Position numbers and translations under genes: made by a program. From positions 62,001 through 126,000 of the forward strand of contig NZ_FOQH01000004.1 in assembly GCF_900113695.1 (NCBI RefSeq): a DNA stretch of 64,000 bases, read 5' to 3'. The notes beneath the pieces are model-generated. The model saw nothing but the letters and a program-made list of their open reading frames with translations, was not told where the DNA came from and did no database searches. Shown here one piece after another: positions 7,766 to 16,204 of this stretch (the first letter of the stretch is position 1; each line of letters begins with the position of its first letter). The stretch is from Albimonas pacifica (GTDB taxonomy: Bacteria; Pseudomonadota; Alphaproteobacteria; Rhodobacterales; Rhodobacteraceae).

Positions 7766-9486
7766 GAGGCCAGCTCCTCCGCGCTCAGCGCATAGAGGGG
7801 GGCGGCGCCGTCCATCGCGGCCTCGCACAGCGCGTCGAGGGCCGGGAACTCCCGTCCGAAGAAGTAGCGGGCGAGCGCGGTGCGCCGGTCGGCGTCGGCG
7901 CCCGTGGCGGCCGCGGCGCCCTTGAGCAGGTAGGAGCCGCCCAGCGCCAGCGCCCAGGCGCGCAGATAGTCGACCGAGCCGGCGTTGCGGTCGTTGGGCT
8001 CGGCCGCCAGCATCCACTGGGTCGCGGCCTCCAGCGCGTCGGCGCCGACGGCGAGCTGGCCGCCCATCTCGGCGAGGTCCCCCGCGGCGGCGTGCGCGAC
8101 GTCCCGGATCTCCCGGAGCAGCCCGTCGGCGGCGGTCCCGCCGTCGGCGAGCTTGCGGCCGACCAGGTCGGCGGCCTGCACGCCGTTGGTGCCCTCGTAG
8201 ATCGCGGTGACGCGGACGTCGCGGTAGAACTGGGCGGCGCCCGTCTCCTCGATGAAGCCCATGCCGCCGTGGACCTGGATGCCGAGCTCGGCCACCTCCA
8301 TGCCCGCGTCGGTGCCGAAGGCCTTGGCGATCGGGGTCAGGAAGGCGCCGCGGGCGAACCAGGCCTTGGCGTCGGCCTTTGGCGCCGCCTTGGCCATGTC
8401 GAGCGAGAGCGCGGTGTCGAGGCAGATGGCGCGCGCCACCTCGGTCAGCGCCTTCATGCGCATCAGCATCCGGCGCACGTCGGCGTGGCCGATGATGGTC
8501 TTGGAGCCGTCCGCGGTGCGGCCCTGGACGCGGTCGACGGCGTATTCCAGCGCCTTCTGGTAGGCGGCCTCGGCGATGCCCAGGCCCTCGACGCCCACGC
8601 CCAGGCGGGCGTTGTTCATCATGGTGAACATGCAGGCGATGCCGCCGCCCTCGGGGCCGACGACCCAGCCCTTCGCGCCCTCGTAGCTCATCACCGCGGT
8701 CGGCGAGCCGTGGATGCCCATCTTGTGCTCGAGGCTCACGACGCGCAGCGCGTTCGCCTCGCCGGGGTTTCCGTCCGCGTCGGGAATGTACTTGGGGACC
8801 AGGAACAGCGACAGGCCGCGGGTGCCGGCGGGGGCGTCGGGCAGGCGGGCGAGCACCAGGTGGCAGACGTTCTCGGCCACGTCATGGTCGCCCCAGGAGA
8901 TGTAGATCTTCTGGCCGGTGATCGCATAGCTGCCGTCGTCGTTGCGCTCGGCCTTCGTGGTGGCGGCGCCTACGTCCGAGCCCGCCTGCGGCTCGGTCAG
9001 GTTCATCGTGCCGGTCCACTCGCCCGAGGTCAGCTTCGGCAGGTAGAGGGCCTGCATCTCGGGGGAGGCATGGGCCTCCAGCGCCTCGATCTGGCCCTGC
9101 GACAGCAGCGGGCAGAGGGAGAGCGCGAGGTTGGCGGAGGCGAACATCTCCCCCATCGCGGTGGCGAGCGTCAGGGGCAGGCCCATGCCGCCATGCTCGG
9201 GGTCGGCGGCGATGCCGACCCAGCCGCCCTCGGCGATCTGGCGGTAGGCGTCGGCGAAGCCCGGCGAGGTGCGCACCACCCCGTTCTCGAGCTTCGCGGG
9301 ATGCAGGTCGCCGTTGCGGTTGATCGGGGCCAGCACCCCCGAGGCGAGCTTGCCGGCCTCGTCGAGGATGGCGCTCCGGGTCTCGGCGGTCGCCTCGGCG
9401 AAGCGCTCGGTGGCGGCGAGCTGGTCGGCGCCGACGACATGGTCGAGGCAGAAGGCCAGGTCGCGGATCGGGGCCTGGTAGGGCAT
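7762..9486 (-). CDS. acyl-CoA dehydrogenase (long C-terminal-extended, DmdC-like subfamily)
   Basis: FAD-dependent alpha,beta-dehydrogenase of acyl-CoA thioesters, 574 residues against about 380 for the classic short enzymes; the extra C-terminal helical domain marks the FadE5/DmdC-like class. Visible landmarks are MNLTEPQAGSDVG (FAD/substrate loop), YAITGQKIYISWGDHD, LGVGVEGLGIAE, VHGGMGFIEE and the catalytic Glu431 in IYEGTNGVQAADL. The start MPYQAPIRD at 9484-9486 has GGGAGAG upstream. DmdC proper acts on methylmercaptopropionyl-CoA in marine Rhodobacterales; the sequence does not prove that substrate. It is the first gene of an operon with the MBL hydrolase. Confidence 0.93.
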   Translation of the reverse strand: MPYQAPIRDLAFCLDHVVGADQLAATERFAEATAETRSAILDEAGKLASGVLAPINRNGDLHPAKLENGVVRTSPGFADAYRQIAEGGWVGIAADPEHGGMGLPLTLATAMGEMFASANLALSLCPLLSQGQIEALEAHASPEMQALYLPKLTSGEWTGTMNLTEPQAGSDVGAATTKAERNDDGSYAITGQKIYISWGDHDVAENVCHLVLARLPDAPAGTRGLSLFLVPKYIPDADGNPGEANALRVVSLEHKMGIHGSPTAVMSYEGAKGWVVGPEGGGIACMFTMMNNARLGVGVEGLGIAEAAYQKALEYAVDRVQGRTADGSKTIIGHADVRRMLMRMKALTEVARAICLDTALSLDMAKAAPKADAKAWFARGAFLTPIAKAFGTDAGMEVAELGIQVHGGMGFIEETGAAQFYRDVRVTAIYEGTNGVQAADLVGRKLADGGTAADGLLREIRDVAHAAAGDLAEMGGQLAVGADALEAATQWMLAAEPNDRNAGSVDYLRAWALALGGSYLLKGAAAATGADADRRTALARYFFGREFPALDALCEAAMDGAAPLYALSAEELAS

Positions 9487-9954
9487 GGGCGTCTCTCCCG
9501 TCGGGCCGGACGTCGCGCGTCGGAGGCGGGCCTCCGCGGCGCCGTCGCGGGCGGTTTTGCTTCGCGCCGGGGGGACGGCCGACGCCCGGGGAGGCCGAAC
9601 GCCGCCGCGGACGCGCCACGCCCCGAGCGCGGTCGCGCGGACGCTACGCGCCGGGCGCGGGCCTGTCCAGCGCGCACGGCCGGGGAAGGGGCGCGCGGAT
9701 TGACGCGAACGGCAGCCGCGCCCTGCCCCGCCCCCCGCGGCGCCCTCGCCCCCGCCCCGATCGCCGTTCGCGCCGCCCTCGCCCCTGCCTGGTCGCCCTT
9801 CGCGCAGCCTCCGCGGCGCCCTCCCGCTCCGCCTCCCGCCGCCCGGCGCCGATCTCCGTCGCAACCGGCGTAGCCCCCGCATCCCGTCTGGCCTCGCCCC
9901 CGCCCGGCGGACTATCGTGGCCGCCGACCGCAGCCCATCCGAACCTGTCGGAGC
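9487..9954. other. intergenic, 468 bp
   Basis: Divergent spacer between the acyl-CoA dehydrogenase and the cysteine-cluster gene, so it should hold both promoters. It is extremely GC-rich with C-runs. I see no RNA gene, convincing operator or protein-like frame. Confidence 0.5.
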
Positions 9955-10881
9955 GTGCATGACCCTGCCCGTCCTCTTCCCGTCGCCCGCATGCTGAAGG
10001 GCCGTCCCGCGCGCCCCGGCCGCCCGGCGGCGCCGCCGGCGCTGCCGGCGTGGACCCGGCCCTCGCCGCGGCTCTCGCCCGCGGACCGCGAGCGCTATGC
10101 GCGGCTCTTCGCCGGGCTCGCCGCCCTGATCGCCCGCCCGCGGGAGAAGGTGGTCACCGCCCTGCTGCAGGAGGCCTCGGCCCGCGTGCTGGTGGACCTG
10201 ACCGCCGAGGCGGTGCGCCAGGGCGTGCCGTGGAAGCGCTTCTCGACCGCGGTCATGGAGGGGGCGCCGGCCTCGGCCCTGGGGGAGGAGGACCTGCCGG
10301 CCCTGCTCGGCCGCCTCGCGGGGACCGCGCCCGCCCTGCCCGGCCCCCTGCAGGCGCTGGAGGGACGGGTGCAGGAGCGGCGCGACGCCTGGGCCTGCGG
10401 CGCCGGCTGCTGGATGTGCTGCGCGATCAACGCCCGCGTCACCGCCCTGCCCGCCGAGGTCCGCGCCGCCTGGGAGATCCTCAAGGACCTGCCGCAGGAG
10501 ACCGCCCCCCACCCCCGCGCCTGCCCGGCGCTGGGGGCGGACGGCCTGTGCCGGGTCTACGCGGCGCGCCCCGCGGTCTGCGGCCGGCTCGGCTCCACCG
10601 ACGTGGCGGCCTGCGAGGCGGCGCTCGCGCGATACGACGCCACCGGCGAGGTGGGGCCCTTCATGCAGTCGGCGGCCTCCGCCCTCGACCCCTGGGCCTT
10701 CGCGAGCCTGCTGGCCGAGCTCGCCGACGAGCCGCGCCGGCAGGTCGACCTCGTCACCTGCCTGCACCGCCTGCGGGCGGGCGCGAAGATGGCCGACGCG
10801 CTGGGCGCCGGCCGCGCCGCCCACCTCGCCGCCAACCCCGGCGAGCGCAACCGCCTCGACCCCGCCCCCCGCGGGCGCTGA
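9955..10881 (+). CDS. YkgJ-type cysteine-cluster (CxxCxxCC-like) protein
   Basis: 308 residues from the GTG at 9955. The family binds a metal (zinc or iron) through conserved Cys. Here the cluster is CGAGCWMCC from Cys148, followed by CPALGADGLCRVYAARPAVC from Cys190, the standard YkgJ layout. The N-terminal 145 residues are a helical extension not typical of the short (about 100 aa) members. Function is unknown. Start choice is uncertain: GTG 9955 has GGAG close by, and ATG 9991 is an alternative. No signal peptide. It stands alone upstream of the membrane protease gene, with a 160-bp gap. Confidence 0.8.
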   Translation: MHDPARPLPVARMLKGRPARPGRPAAPPALPAWTRPSPRLSPADRERYARLFAGLAALIARPREKVVTALLQEASARVLVDLTAEAVRQGVPWKRFSTAVMEGAPASALGEEDLPALLGRLAGTAPALPGPLQALEGRVQERRDAWACGAGCWMCCAINARVTALPAEVRAAWEILKDLPQETAPHPRACPALGADGLCRVYAARPAVCGRLGSTDVAACEAALARYDATGEVGPFMQSAASALDPWAFASLLAELADEPRRQVDLVTCLHRLRAGAKMADALGAGRAAHLAANPGERNRLDPAPRGR

Positions 10882-11044
10882 GCGCGCGGGACCGGGCCGC
10901 GCGCCCCCTGCGACACGGCCCTGCGGCGAGGATTCCCCGCGGGCGCCCTCGTTTCCCGCCGCCAAACCGTCTAAGGAGGGGGCCGAGGGCAGATGGACGC
11001 GCAGGCCGGAACGGCCGCGCGCAAGAGGAGCGCGACGCGCAGGC

Positions 11045-12226
11045 ATGGCGGGCGGCTTCGGACGCGGCGGATCGGCGGGCAGGACCGCGCTTTCCAGATA
11101 TGCGCTCCTGGAATCCACGGGCGTCTATCGCGACGGCGTCTCCCAGCGCCCGCAGGAGGTGGTGGTCCGCTTCGGCGAGGCCTCGCTGATCCTGATGAGC
11201 TTCGACGACATGCCCGTGGCCCACTGGGCGCTGGCCAGCCTGCGCCGGGTGCGCGCGCCGGGCGCCGGCGGCGAGGCGCTGTCCCTGACGCCCGAGCCCG
11301 ACGACGCCTGGGGCGACGCCGACGGCGACGAGAGCCTGCTGATCGCCGATCCCGAGATGATCCGCGCCATCGAGGAGGTCTGCGCCGACCTCGACCGGCG
11401 CCCCTCGCGCCTGCCGGGCCTTTTGCGCCTGTTCGGCTGGTTCGCCGCCGCCGTGGCGCTGGGCGCGGCGCTGGTGGTCTGGGGCCTGCCCTACGCCACC
11501 CAGCGGCTCGCCGACCTGGTGCCCCCCGCGCAGGAGCGCAAGCTGGGCGACGCGGTGATGGCCAGCCAGATCGAGGCGACCGGCGTGGGCGAGGACCCGA
11601 TCTGCACCACCCCCGAGGGCGAGCAGGCGCTGCGCCGCCTCTCCGACCGGCTGCTGGCCGGGGTGCGCCTGCACGTGCCGGTGACGCTGGAGGTCGTGCG
11701 CTCGCCCCAGGTCAACGCCTTCGCGGCGCCCGGCGGGCGGGTCGCGATCCTCTCGGGCCTGCTCGAGACCGCCTCCGGCCCCGACGAGGTGGCCGCGGTG
11801 CTGGCGCACGAGCTGGGCCATGTCGCCCATCGCGACGGGCTGCGCGCGCTGCTGCGCCAGGCCGGGACGCAGGGGCTGATGACGCTGTTCCTGGGGGACC
11901 TCGCCGGCGGCTCGCTGGCCGGGCTGACGCAGATGGCGCTCGCCGCCTCCTACTCGCGCGAGATGGAGACCGAGGCCGACGCCTTCGCCCACCGGATGCT
12001 GGTCGACGCGGGGCTGCCGACGGGAGCGCTGGCCGACTTCTTCCGCGGCCTGCAGCAGATGTCGGGCGAGCGGAGCGAGGGCCTCGCGCGCCACTTCGCC
12101 TCCCACCCCGACCTCGACGCAAGGGTGGAGGCCGCCGAGGCCGCCGACCACCTGCAGGGCGGCGCCTGGCGCCCGGCGCTGGAAGACGCCGACTGGATCG
12201 CGCTGAAGGAGATCTGCGCGGGCTGA
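11045..12226 (+). CDS. membrane-bound M48 metallopeptidase
   Basis: 393-residue protease anchored by one transmembrane helix (about residues 125-147, FGWFAAAVALGAALVVWG). The catalytic HELGHVAHRD starts at residue 255 and the third-ligand region is SREMETEADAFAHRML. The N-terminal 120 residues are a soluble domain ending in an acidic stretch (PEPDDAWGDADGDES), so topology is probably cytosolic N-terminus with a periplasmic protease, the arrangement of YjcA-like/DUF7092-M48 proteins. It differs from the lipoprotein protease at 3874-4755 in anchoring and length. AGAGGAG lies 12 bases before the ATG. It stands alone. Confidence 0.9.
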   Translation: MAGGFGRGGSAGRTALSRYALLESTGVYRDGVSQRPQEVVVRFGEASLILMSFDDMPVAHWALASLRRVRAPGAGGEALSLTPEPDDAWGDADGDESLLIADPEMIRAIEEVCADLDRRPSRLPGLLRLFGWFAAAVALGAALVVWGLPYATQRLADLVPPAQERKLGDAVMASQIEATGVGEDPICTTPEGEQALRRLSDRLLAGVRLHVPVTLEVVRSPQVNAFAAPGGRVAILSGLLETASGPDEVAAVLAHELGHVAHRDGLRALLRQAGTQGLMTLFLGDLAGGSLAGLTQMALAASYSREMETEADAFAHRMLVDAGLPTGALADFFRGLQQMSGERSEGLARHFASHPDLDARVEAAEAADHLQGGAWRPALEDADWIALKEICAG

Positions 12227-12295
12227 GCTCGCGGCAGGGCCCGGCCCGCGGGCGCCGGGGCGCCTCCCGCCTCCGCTTCCGCCTGCGCCGGTTCG

Positions 12296-12793
12296 TCAGG
12301 CGGCGGCTTCGGCCTCCTGCCGCTCGGCCCAGGCGGACAGGCGCTCGCGCAGGGCGGAGACCTCGGCGTTGAGCGCGACCAGGCGCTCGACCGGCAGGCC
12401 GGTCGCCTCGACCAGCGCCTCCTGCAGGCCCTCGGTCCTGGCGCGCAGGGCGCGGCCCTCGTCGGTCAGGGTCACGCGCACGGCCCGGGCGTCGCCCCGG
12501 TCGCGGCTGCGCGCGATCAGGCCCGTCGCCTCCAGCCGTTTCAGCACCGGGGTCAGGGTCGAGGTGGCCAGCCGCAGCTCGGCGCAGAGCTCCCCCACCA
12601 GCCGCCCGTCGCGCGCCCACAGCGCCGTCATCGCCAGGAACTGCGGATAGGTCAGGCCCATCCGGTCCAGCCAGGGACGGTAGACGCGGTGCATCGCGTG
12701 GCTCGCCGAATAGAGCGCGAAGCACAGCATCATGTCGGTGGGCCGCGTCTCGCGAGGGGCGGACGGGCCGGGGTCGGCGCCGGCGCGGGTCAT
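12296..12793 (-). CDS. ohrR: OhrR-type MarR-family repressor
   Basis: 165-residue winged-helix repressor sensing organic hydroperoxides. The reactive Cys24 sits in LCFALYSASHAMHRVYRPW, the exact family context, with the later Tyr/Pro motif LTYPQFLAMTALW. The recognition helix (LATSTLTPVLKRLEATGLI) and wing (RDRGDARAVRVTLT) follow. No second redox Cys is present, so it looks like the 1-Cys type. AGGAGG lies four bases before the ATG. It is divergent from ohr with two inverted repeats in the 247-bp spacer. Confidence 0.93.
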   Translation of the reverse strand: MTRAGADPGPSAPRETRPTDMMLCFALYSASHAMHRVYRPWLDRMGLTYPQFLAMTALWARDGRLVGELCAELRLATSTLTPVLKRLEATGLIARSRDRGDARAVRVTLTDEGRALRARTEGLQEALVEATGLPVERLVALNAEVSALRERLSAWAERQEAEAAA

Positions 12794-12927
12794 GGAGCCT
12801 CCTGTAGCGCCCCGGGGACCGCGGCCCCCGGGGGATGTGGGCGGGGCGCATCGCCCCGGAAGACGTCCCCGGACCCGAGGCCCGGACGGACCGGGCCCGG
12901 ACGGGGCCCGGGGTCATCCTACCAACA

Positions 12928-12943
12928 ATATCGCGCCCGATAT
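12928..12943. promoter_or_regulatory. inverted repeat, candidate OhrR operator 1
   Basis: ATATCG-N4-CGATAT, a perfect inverted repeat in the ohrR/ohr divergent spacer, in one of the few AT-containing stretches there. It does not match the textbook TACAATT-type OhrR box, so the assignment rests on position and symmetry. Confidence 0.45.
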
Positions 12944-12991
12944 AGTCGTTCGCGATTGACTTCGGGAGGGCGGCGCCCCAGATAGGTCTCA

Positions 12992-13005
12992 CGCGATAGA
13001 TCGCG
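12992..13005. promoter_or_regulatory. inverted repeat, candidate OhrR operator 2
   Basis: CGCGAT-AG-ATCGCG, a perfect inverted repeat 36 bp before the ohr start codon. The half-site CGCGAT also recurs at 12951-12956 between the two repeats. Confidence 0.45.
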
Positions 13006-13040
13006 CACGACACATTCGGAACGACGCAAAGGAGACCCCC

Positions 13041-13466
13041 ATGTCCGTCGACGTCAAGTACACCACCAAGGCCCGCGCCACCGGCGGCCGCGACGGCGCC
13101 GCCGAAACGCTGGACGGCTCGCTGAAGGTGAAGCTGGCGCCGCCGAAGGAGATGGGCGGCTCCGGCGACGGCAACAACCCCGAGCAGCTGTTCGCCGCCG
13201 GCTACGCGGCCTGCTTCCTGGGCGCGATGAAGGCGGTGGCCCGCGGCGAGGGCTTCCCCAAGGTGCCCAACGACGCGACGGTGACGGCGACCGTGGGCAT
13301 CGGCCCGCGCTCGGAAGGCGGCTTCGGGATCACCGCGGCGCTGGAGATCTCGCTCCCCGGCGTCGACAAGGCCGAGGCGGAGAAGCTGGTCGAGGCCGCC
13401 CACCAGGTCTGCCCCTACTCCAACGCCACCCGCGGCAACGTGGACGTGGGCCTGACCGTCGCCTGA
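13041..13466 (+). CDS. ohr: organic hydroperoxide resistance peroxidase
   Basis: 141-residue Ohr/OsmC-family thiol peroxidase that reduces organic and fatty-acid hydroperoxides, recycled by lipoyl-dependent reductants. Peroxidatic Cys58 (AAGYAACFLGAM) and resolving Cys124 (AAHQVCPYSNATRG) are present, with Arg17 in TGGRDGAA and Glu48 completing the active site. AAAGGAGA lies six bases before the ATG. It is divergent from ohrR, the classic autoregulated pair, and followed by a 20-bp stem hairpin. Confidence 0.96.
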   Translation: MSVDVKYTTKARATGGRDGAAETLDGSLKVKLAPPKEMGGSGDGNNPEQLFAAGYAACFLGAMKAVARGEGFPKVPNDATVTATVGIGPRSEGGFGITAALEISLPGVDKAEAEKLVEAAHQVCPYSNATRGNVDVGLTVA

Positions 13467-13473
13467 TCGCGAC

Positions 13474-13525
13474 GCGGCCGCCCGGGGGCGGCCTGACGAC
13501 CCTGCGGCCGCCCCCGGGCGGCCGC
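13474..13525. terminator. 20-bp perfect hairpin downstream of ohr
   Basis: The 20-nt arm at 13474-13493 is exactly complementary to 13506-13525, with a 12-base loop, starting 7 bases after the ohr stop. There is no T-run, so it may terminate or protect the transcript. Confidence 0.6.
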
Positions 13526-13693
13526 GCCGCCGCGGGCGGGCCCGAGGGCCGCGCCCGCGGACGACGGCCCGCAGCGTCTTCCGCACGCCGGCGGGCCGAT
13601 GCCCGCGCGGCCGGGCCCCGTGCGGGCCGACGGCGCGCATCCGGCCGGCCGGCGGTCTCATGACCCTCGGGGGGAACCCGCCCGGAGCCCGCC

Positions 13694-14164
13694 TCAGGCG
13701 CGGTGGTAGGGGGAGCCTGCGAGGATGGTGGCGGCGCGGTAGATCTGCTCGGCCGCCATGGCGCGGGCCAGCATGTGCGGCCAGACCATCTTTCCGAAGC
13801 TGAGCATCAGGTCGGCGCGCGCGCGCACGGCGTCGGAGTGGCCGTCGGCCCCGCCGATCGCCAGCACCGCGTCGCGGCGGCCCTGGTCGCGCCAGTCCGC
13901 CAGGCGGCCGGCGAAGTCGGGGGAGGTCAGGGTCCGGCCGCGCTCGTCCAGCACGATCAGGGCGGCGCCGTCGGGGAGGGCGGCGAGGATCAGCTCGCCC
14001 TCGGCCTCCGCGCCGCGGCCCTTCCTGTCCTCGACCTCCAGCAGGCGCGCAGGGCCGAGGCCCAGCGGCCGCGCCGTCCGGTCGAAGCGCGTCAGCCAGT
14101 CGTCGACGAGCGCCGCCTCGGGCCCGCCGCGGGCGCGGCCCACGGCGACCAGGTGCACTCTCAC
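13694..14164 (-). CDS. rlmH: 23S rRNA (pseudouridine1915-N3)-methyltransferase
   Basis: 156-residue SPOUT methyltransferase acting on helix 69 of 23S rRNA in the 70S ribosome. The trefoil-knot SAM site is seen as VLAIGGADGHSD followed by LMLSFGKMVWPHMLARAMAA and EQIYRAATILAGSPYHRA, the complete family C-terminus. The start is a GTG at 14162-14164; a second GTG two codons on is possible. It follows rsfS by 19 bp on the same strand, the conserved bacterial rsfS-rlmH pair. Confidence 0.95.
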   Translation of the reverse strand: MRVHLVAVGRARGGPEAALVDDWLTRFDRTARPLGLGPARLLEVEDRKGRGAEAEGELILAALPDGAALIVLDERGRTLTSPDFAGRLADWRDQGRRDAVLAIGGADGHSDAVRARADLMLSFGKMVWPHMLARAMAAEQIYRAATILAGSPYHRA

Positions 14165-14183
14165 GCCGGACCCGGGGTGCGGG

Positions 14184-14549
14184 TCAGGCGTAGGAGGGCG
14201 AGGTCGAGGCGCGTTTCGCCGCGTCCTCGGCCGGAAGCCACATCTTCTCGAGCTGGTAGAACTCGCGCACCTCGGGCCGGAACACGTGGACGATCACGTC
14301 GCCCGCGTCGATCAGCACCCAGTCGCCCGCGTCCTTGCCCTCGGCCCGGGCGAGGACCCGGGCGTCGGCCTTGAGGCGTTCGATGAGCTTCTCCGAGATG
14401 GCGGCCACCTGGCGGGACGAACGGCCGGAGGCGATCACCATGAAGTCGGCGATGTCCGACTTGCCGCGCAGGTCCACCTGCACGATGTCCTCGGCCTTGT
14501 CGTCCTCGAGCGAGTTCAGAACGAGCCGGAGCAGGTCTTCGCCACCCAT
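14184..14549 (-). CDS. rsfS: ribosomal silencing factor RsfS (Iojap family)
   Basis: Binds uL14 and blocks joining of the ribosomal subunits under starvation. Family motifs: LNSLEDDKAEDIVQVDLRGK, FMVIASGRSSRQVAAI, EGKDAGDWVLIDAGDVIVHV and FRPEVREFYQLEKMW. The start at 14547-14549 gives 121 residues, matches homologue N-termini (MGGEDLLRLVLNSL) and has GGAG four bases upstream. The frame stays open to an ATG at 14675, which would add 42 poorly conserved residues. It is co-directional with rlmH. Confidence 0.93.
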   Translation of the reverse strand: MGGEDLLRLVLNSLEDDKAEDIVQVDLRGKSDIADFMVIASGRSSRQVAAISEKLIERLKADARVLARAEGKDAGDWVLIDAGDVIVHVFRPEVREFYQLEKMWLPAEDAAKRASTSPSYA

Positions 14550-14784
14550 TCGCTCCGTGTTCTCCGACGGGGTCGCCCCCGTGCTTTCGAGTCCGGTCAG
14601 TTCGATTTCCTCCACGTCGCGCGCCGGAAATCCTCTTCGCGCCCCGGCGCCGGGCGGAGTCTCAACATAGTCCAAAGGGGGGCATCGCTCAACCAGTGGG
14701 CGCCCGGCGCCCGGAAAAACGGCGGATAGAGCGGCTTGGCCGCCGGTGCAAGCCGATTCGCACGGGACCGGGCGGCGGCGGCCC

Positions 14785-15573
14785 TCACCGCAGGTCGATC
14801 CGCCCGGTGGCGTAGCCCAGCGGCCAGGAGACCTGCAGGCGCACCGGGGTCGGCCGGCCGTCCATCTGCGCGATCCACAGCAGGCGCGAGAAGTCGGTCT
14901 CCTCGGTCTCGCGCTCGTCGTCGACGGGGAAGCCGCCGATGCGCTCGATCCCCAGGCGGCAGCGACGGGCGGGGCCGGCGTAGGTCCAGTCGCGGTCGGC
15001 CTCGATCTCGTCGAGCCCCTCGTCGCGCACGCTCAGCGCCATCATCCGCACGCCGTCGTAGATCGCCCATTCCCCGGCGCAGCCCTCGCCCGCCTCGATC
15101 TGGTCGAGCACCGCGAGCACCGCCGCCGCCGGGTCGACCGAGCGGGGCAGCAGGCCCTGCGGCACCGGCGTCAGCTCCTCCTCCGGGGCGCCGGCGCGGT
15201 GGGTGACCTCGGGCGCCTGGCCGGGATCCCAGTCGACCAGCCGGTCGTAATCCTCGTCGCCGAATTCGCCGGTGATGGTGAACAGGCGGCCGCCGTCGGC
15301 CTCGCGCCGGGTGGCCTCGGTCAGGGTGAAGTCGAAGAGCATCGAGGCGAGCCCCTTCGAGCGCGCCTCGATGGTCAGCGCGCCGGCCTCCCCGGGTTCG
15401 TGGCGCACCCGGAACTCGCCCAGCGCCACCGGGCCCCAGTCGAGGTGGTAGAGCAGGTCGCGCGCGTCCCCCTCCGCCCCGGCGGGCTGGGTCGAGGCGT
15501 GGGCGGGCCCCTGCGCGGACGCCGGAAGGGCGGGCAGCGCGAGGGCGAGGGCGAGGGCGGCGGATCGGCGCAT
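14785..15573 (-). CDS. DUF3108 periplasmic protein
   Basis: 262-residue exported protein. Residues 1-21 form a signal peptide (MRRSAALALALALPALPASA-Q). The rest is the DUF3108 beta-rich fold seen as LYHLDWGPVALGEFRVRHE, the SKGLASMLFDF segment, VPQGLLPRSVDPAAAVLAVL and the RLQVSWPLGYATGRIDLR end. Function of the family is not established. GGAG is seven bases before the ATG. It is followed by the rsfS-rlmH pair after a 109-bp gap. Confidence 0.85.
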   Translation of the reverse strand: MRRSAALALALALPALPASAQGPAHASTQPAGAEGDARDLLYHLDWGPVALGEFRVRHEPGEAGALTIEARSKGLASMLFDFTLTEATRREADGGRLFTITGEFGDEDYDRLVDWDPGQAPEVTHRAGAPEEELTPVPQGLLPRSVDPAAAVLAVLDQIEAGEGCAGEWAIYDGVRMMALSVRDEGLDEIEADRDWTYAGPARRCRLGIERIGGFPVDDERETEETDFSRLLWIAQMDGRPTPVRLQVSWPLGYATGRIDLR

Positions 15574-15685
15574 CCCGGGACTCCATTCATCTCGGAAACG
15601 TCACCGAAGCGTTAAATGCGGCGCCGCAACGTGCAAGCGAAATTCGCGTGAGGCGGGCGTGGGCGGGCCGCGCCCGGCGCGGGGC

Positions 15686-15949
15686 TCAGTCCTGGAAGCC
15701 CAGGGGAAACCACAGCCCGGGCCGCTGGGGATCCCCCATCATCTCCTGCACGTCCTCGGGGTCCAGGGTCGAGACGTCCACATCCTCGACCATCCGGCTC
15801 ACCGGCGGCAGAGCCCGGCCATGGAAGACGCGCGAGGCGATCAGGTCCAGCGCGGCGGCGGGATCCTCGGCGGTGACGCCGAAGCGGGCGAGGCCGAACA
15901 TCCTCGCGCCGGCGCCGCGCTCGAACTCGATCCAGTAGCGTCTGGGCAT
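15686..15949 (-). CDS. conserved-looking small protein, unknown function
   Basis: 87 residues from the ATG at 15947-15949 (AAGGGAA site upstream). The sequence is compact and protein-like, starting MPRRYWIEFERGAGARMFGL and ending in a Trp/Phe-containing tail (GLWFPLGFQD). It has an alpha/beta pattern, with no signal peptide, membrane span or Cys. I do not recognise the family. It lies alone between ilvE and the DUF3108 gene on the same strand. Confidence 0.65.
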   Translation of the reverse strand: MPRRYWIEFERGAGARMFGLARFGVTAEDPAAALDLIASRVFHGRALPPVSRMVEDVDVSTLDPEDVQEMMGDPQRPGLWFPLGFQD

Positions 15950-16204
15950 GTCGTTCCCTTCGCAGCGGCGCGGCCGGTCGCACGATATTCGGATGCCCTT
16001 CCGCCACGTCGCGCGCAAGCCGTCCGGGCGCGCCTCCCGGCGCAGAGCTCGGCCTGCGACGGCATTCCGGTCGGGCGCGCGCCGACCGGCCCCCGCCCGA
16101 GCCCGCCCGCAGGGCGCTTCCGGCCCGGGCGGACCGAGCGCCGCAAATGCGAGGGGGCCGGAGGCTTGCGCCCCCGGCCCCGCGATCCTGCGCCGGCGCG
16201 GCGG

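Noticed and set aside
9487..11118. Long open frame upstream of the acyl-CoA dehydrogenase
   Set aside because: It is antisense to the YkgJ-type gene, and the dehydrogenase has a good start and ribosome site at 9486.
14550..14675. N-terminal extension of RsfS
   Set aside because: The extra 42 residues are low-complexity and the internal ATG matches family N-termini with a Shine-Dalgarno site.
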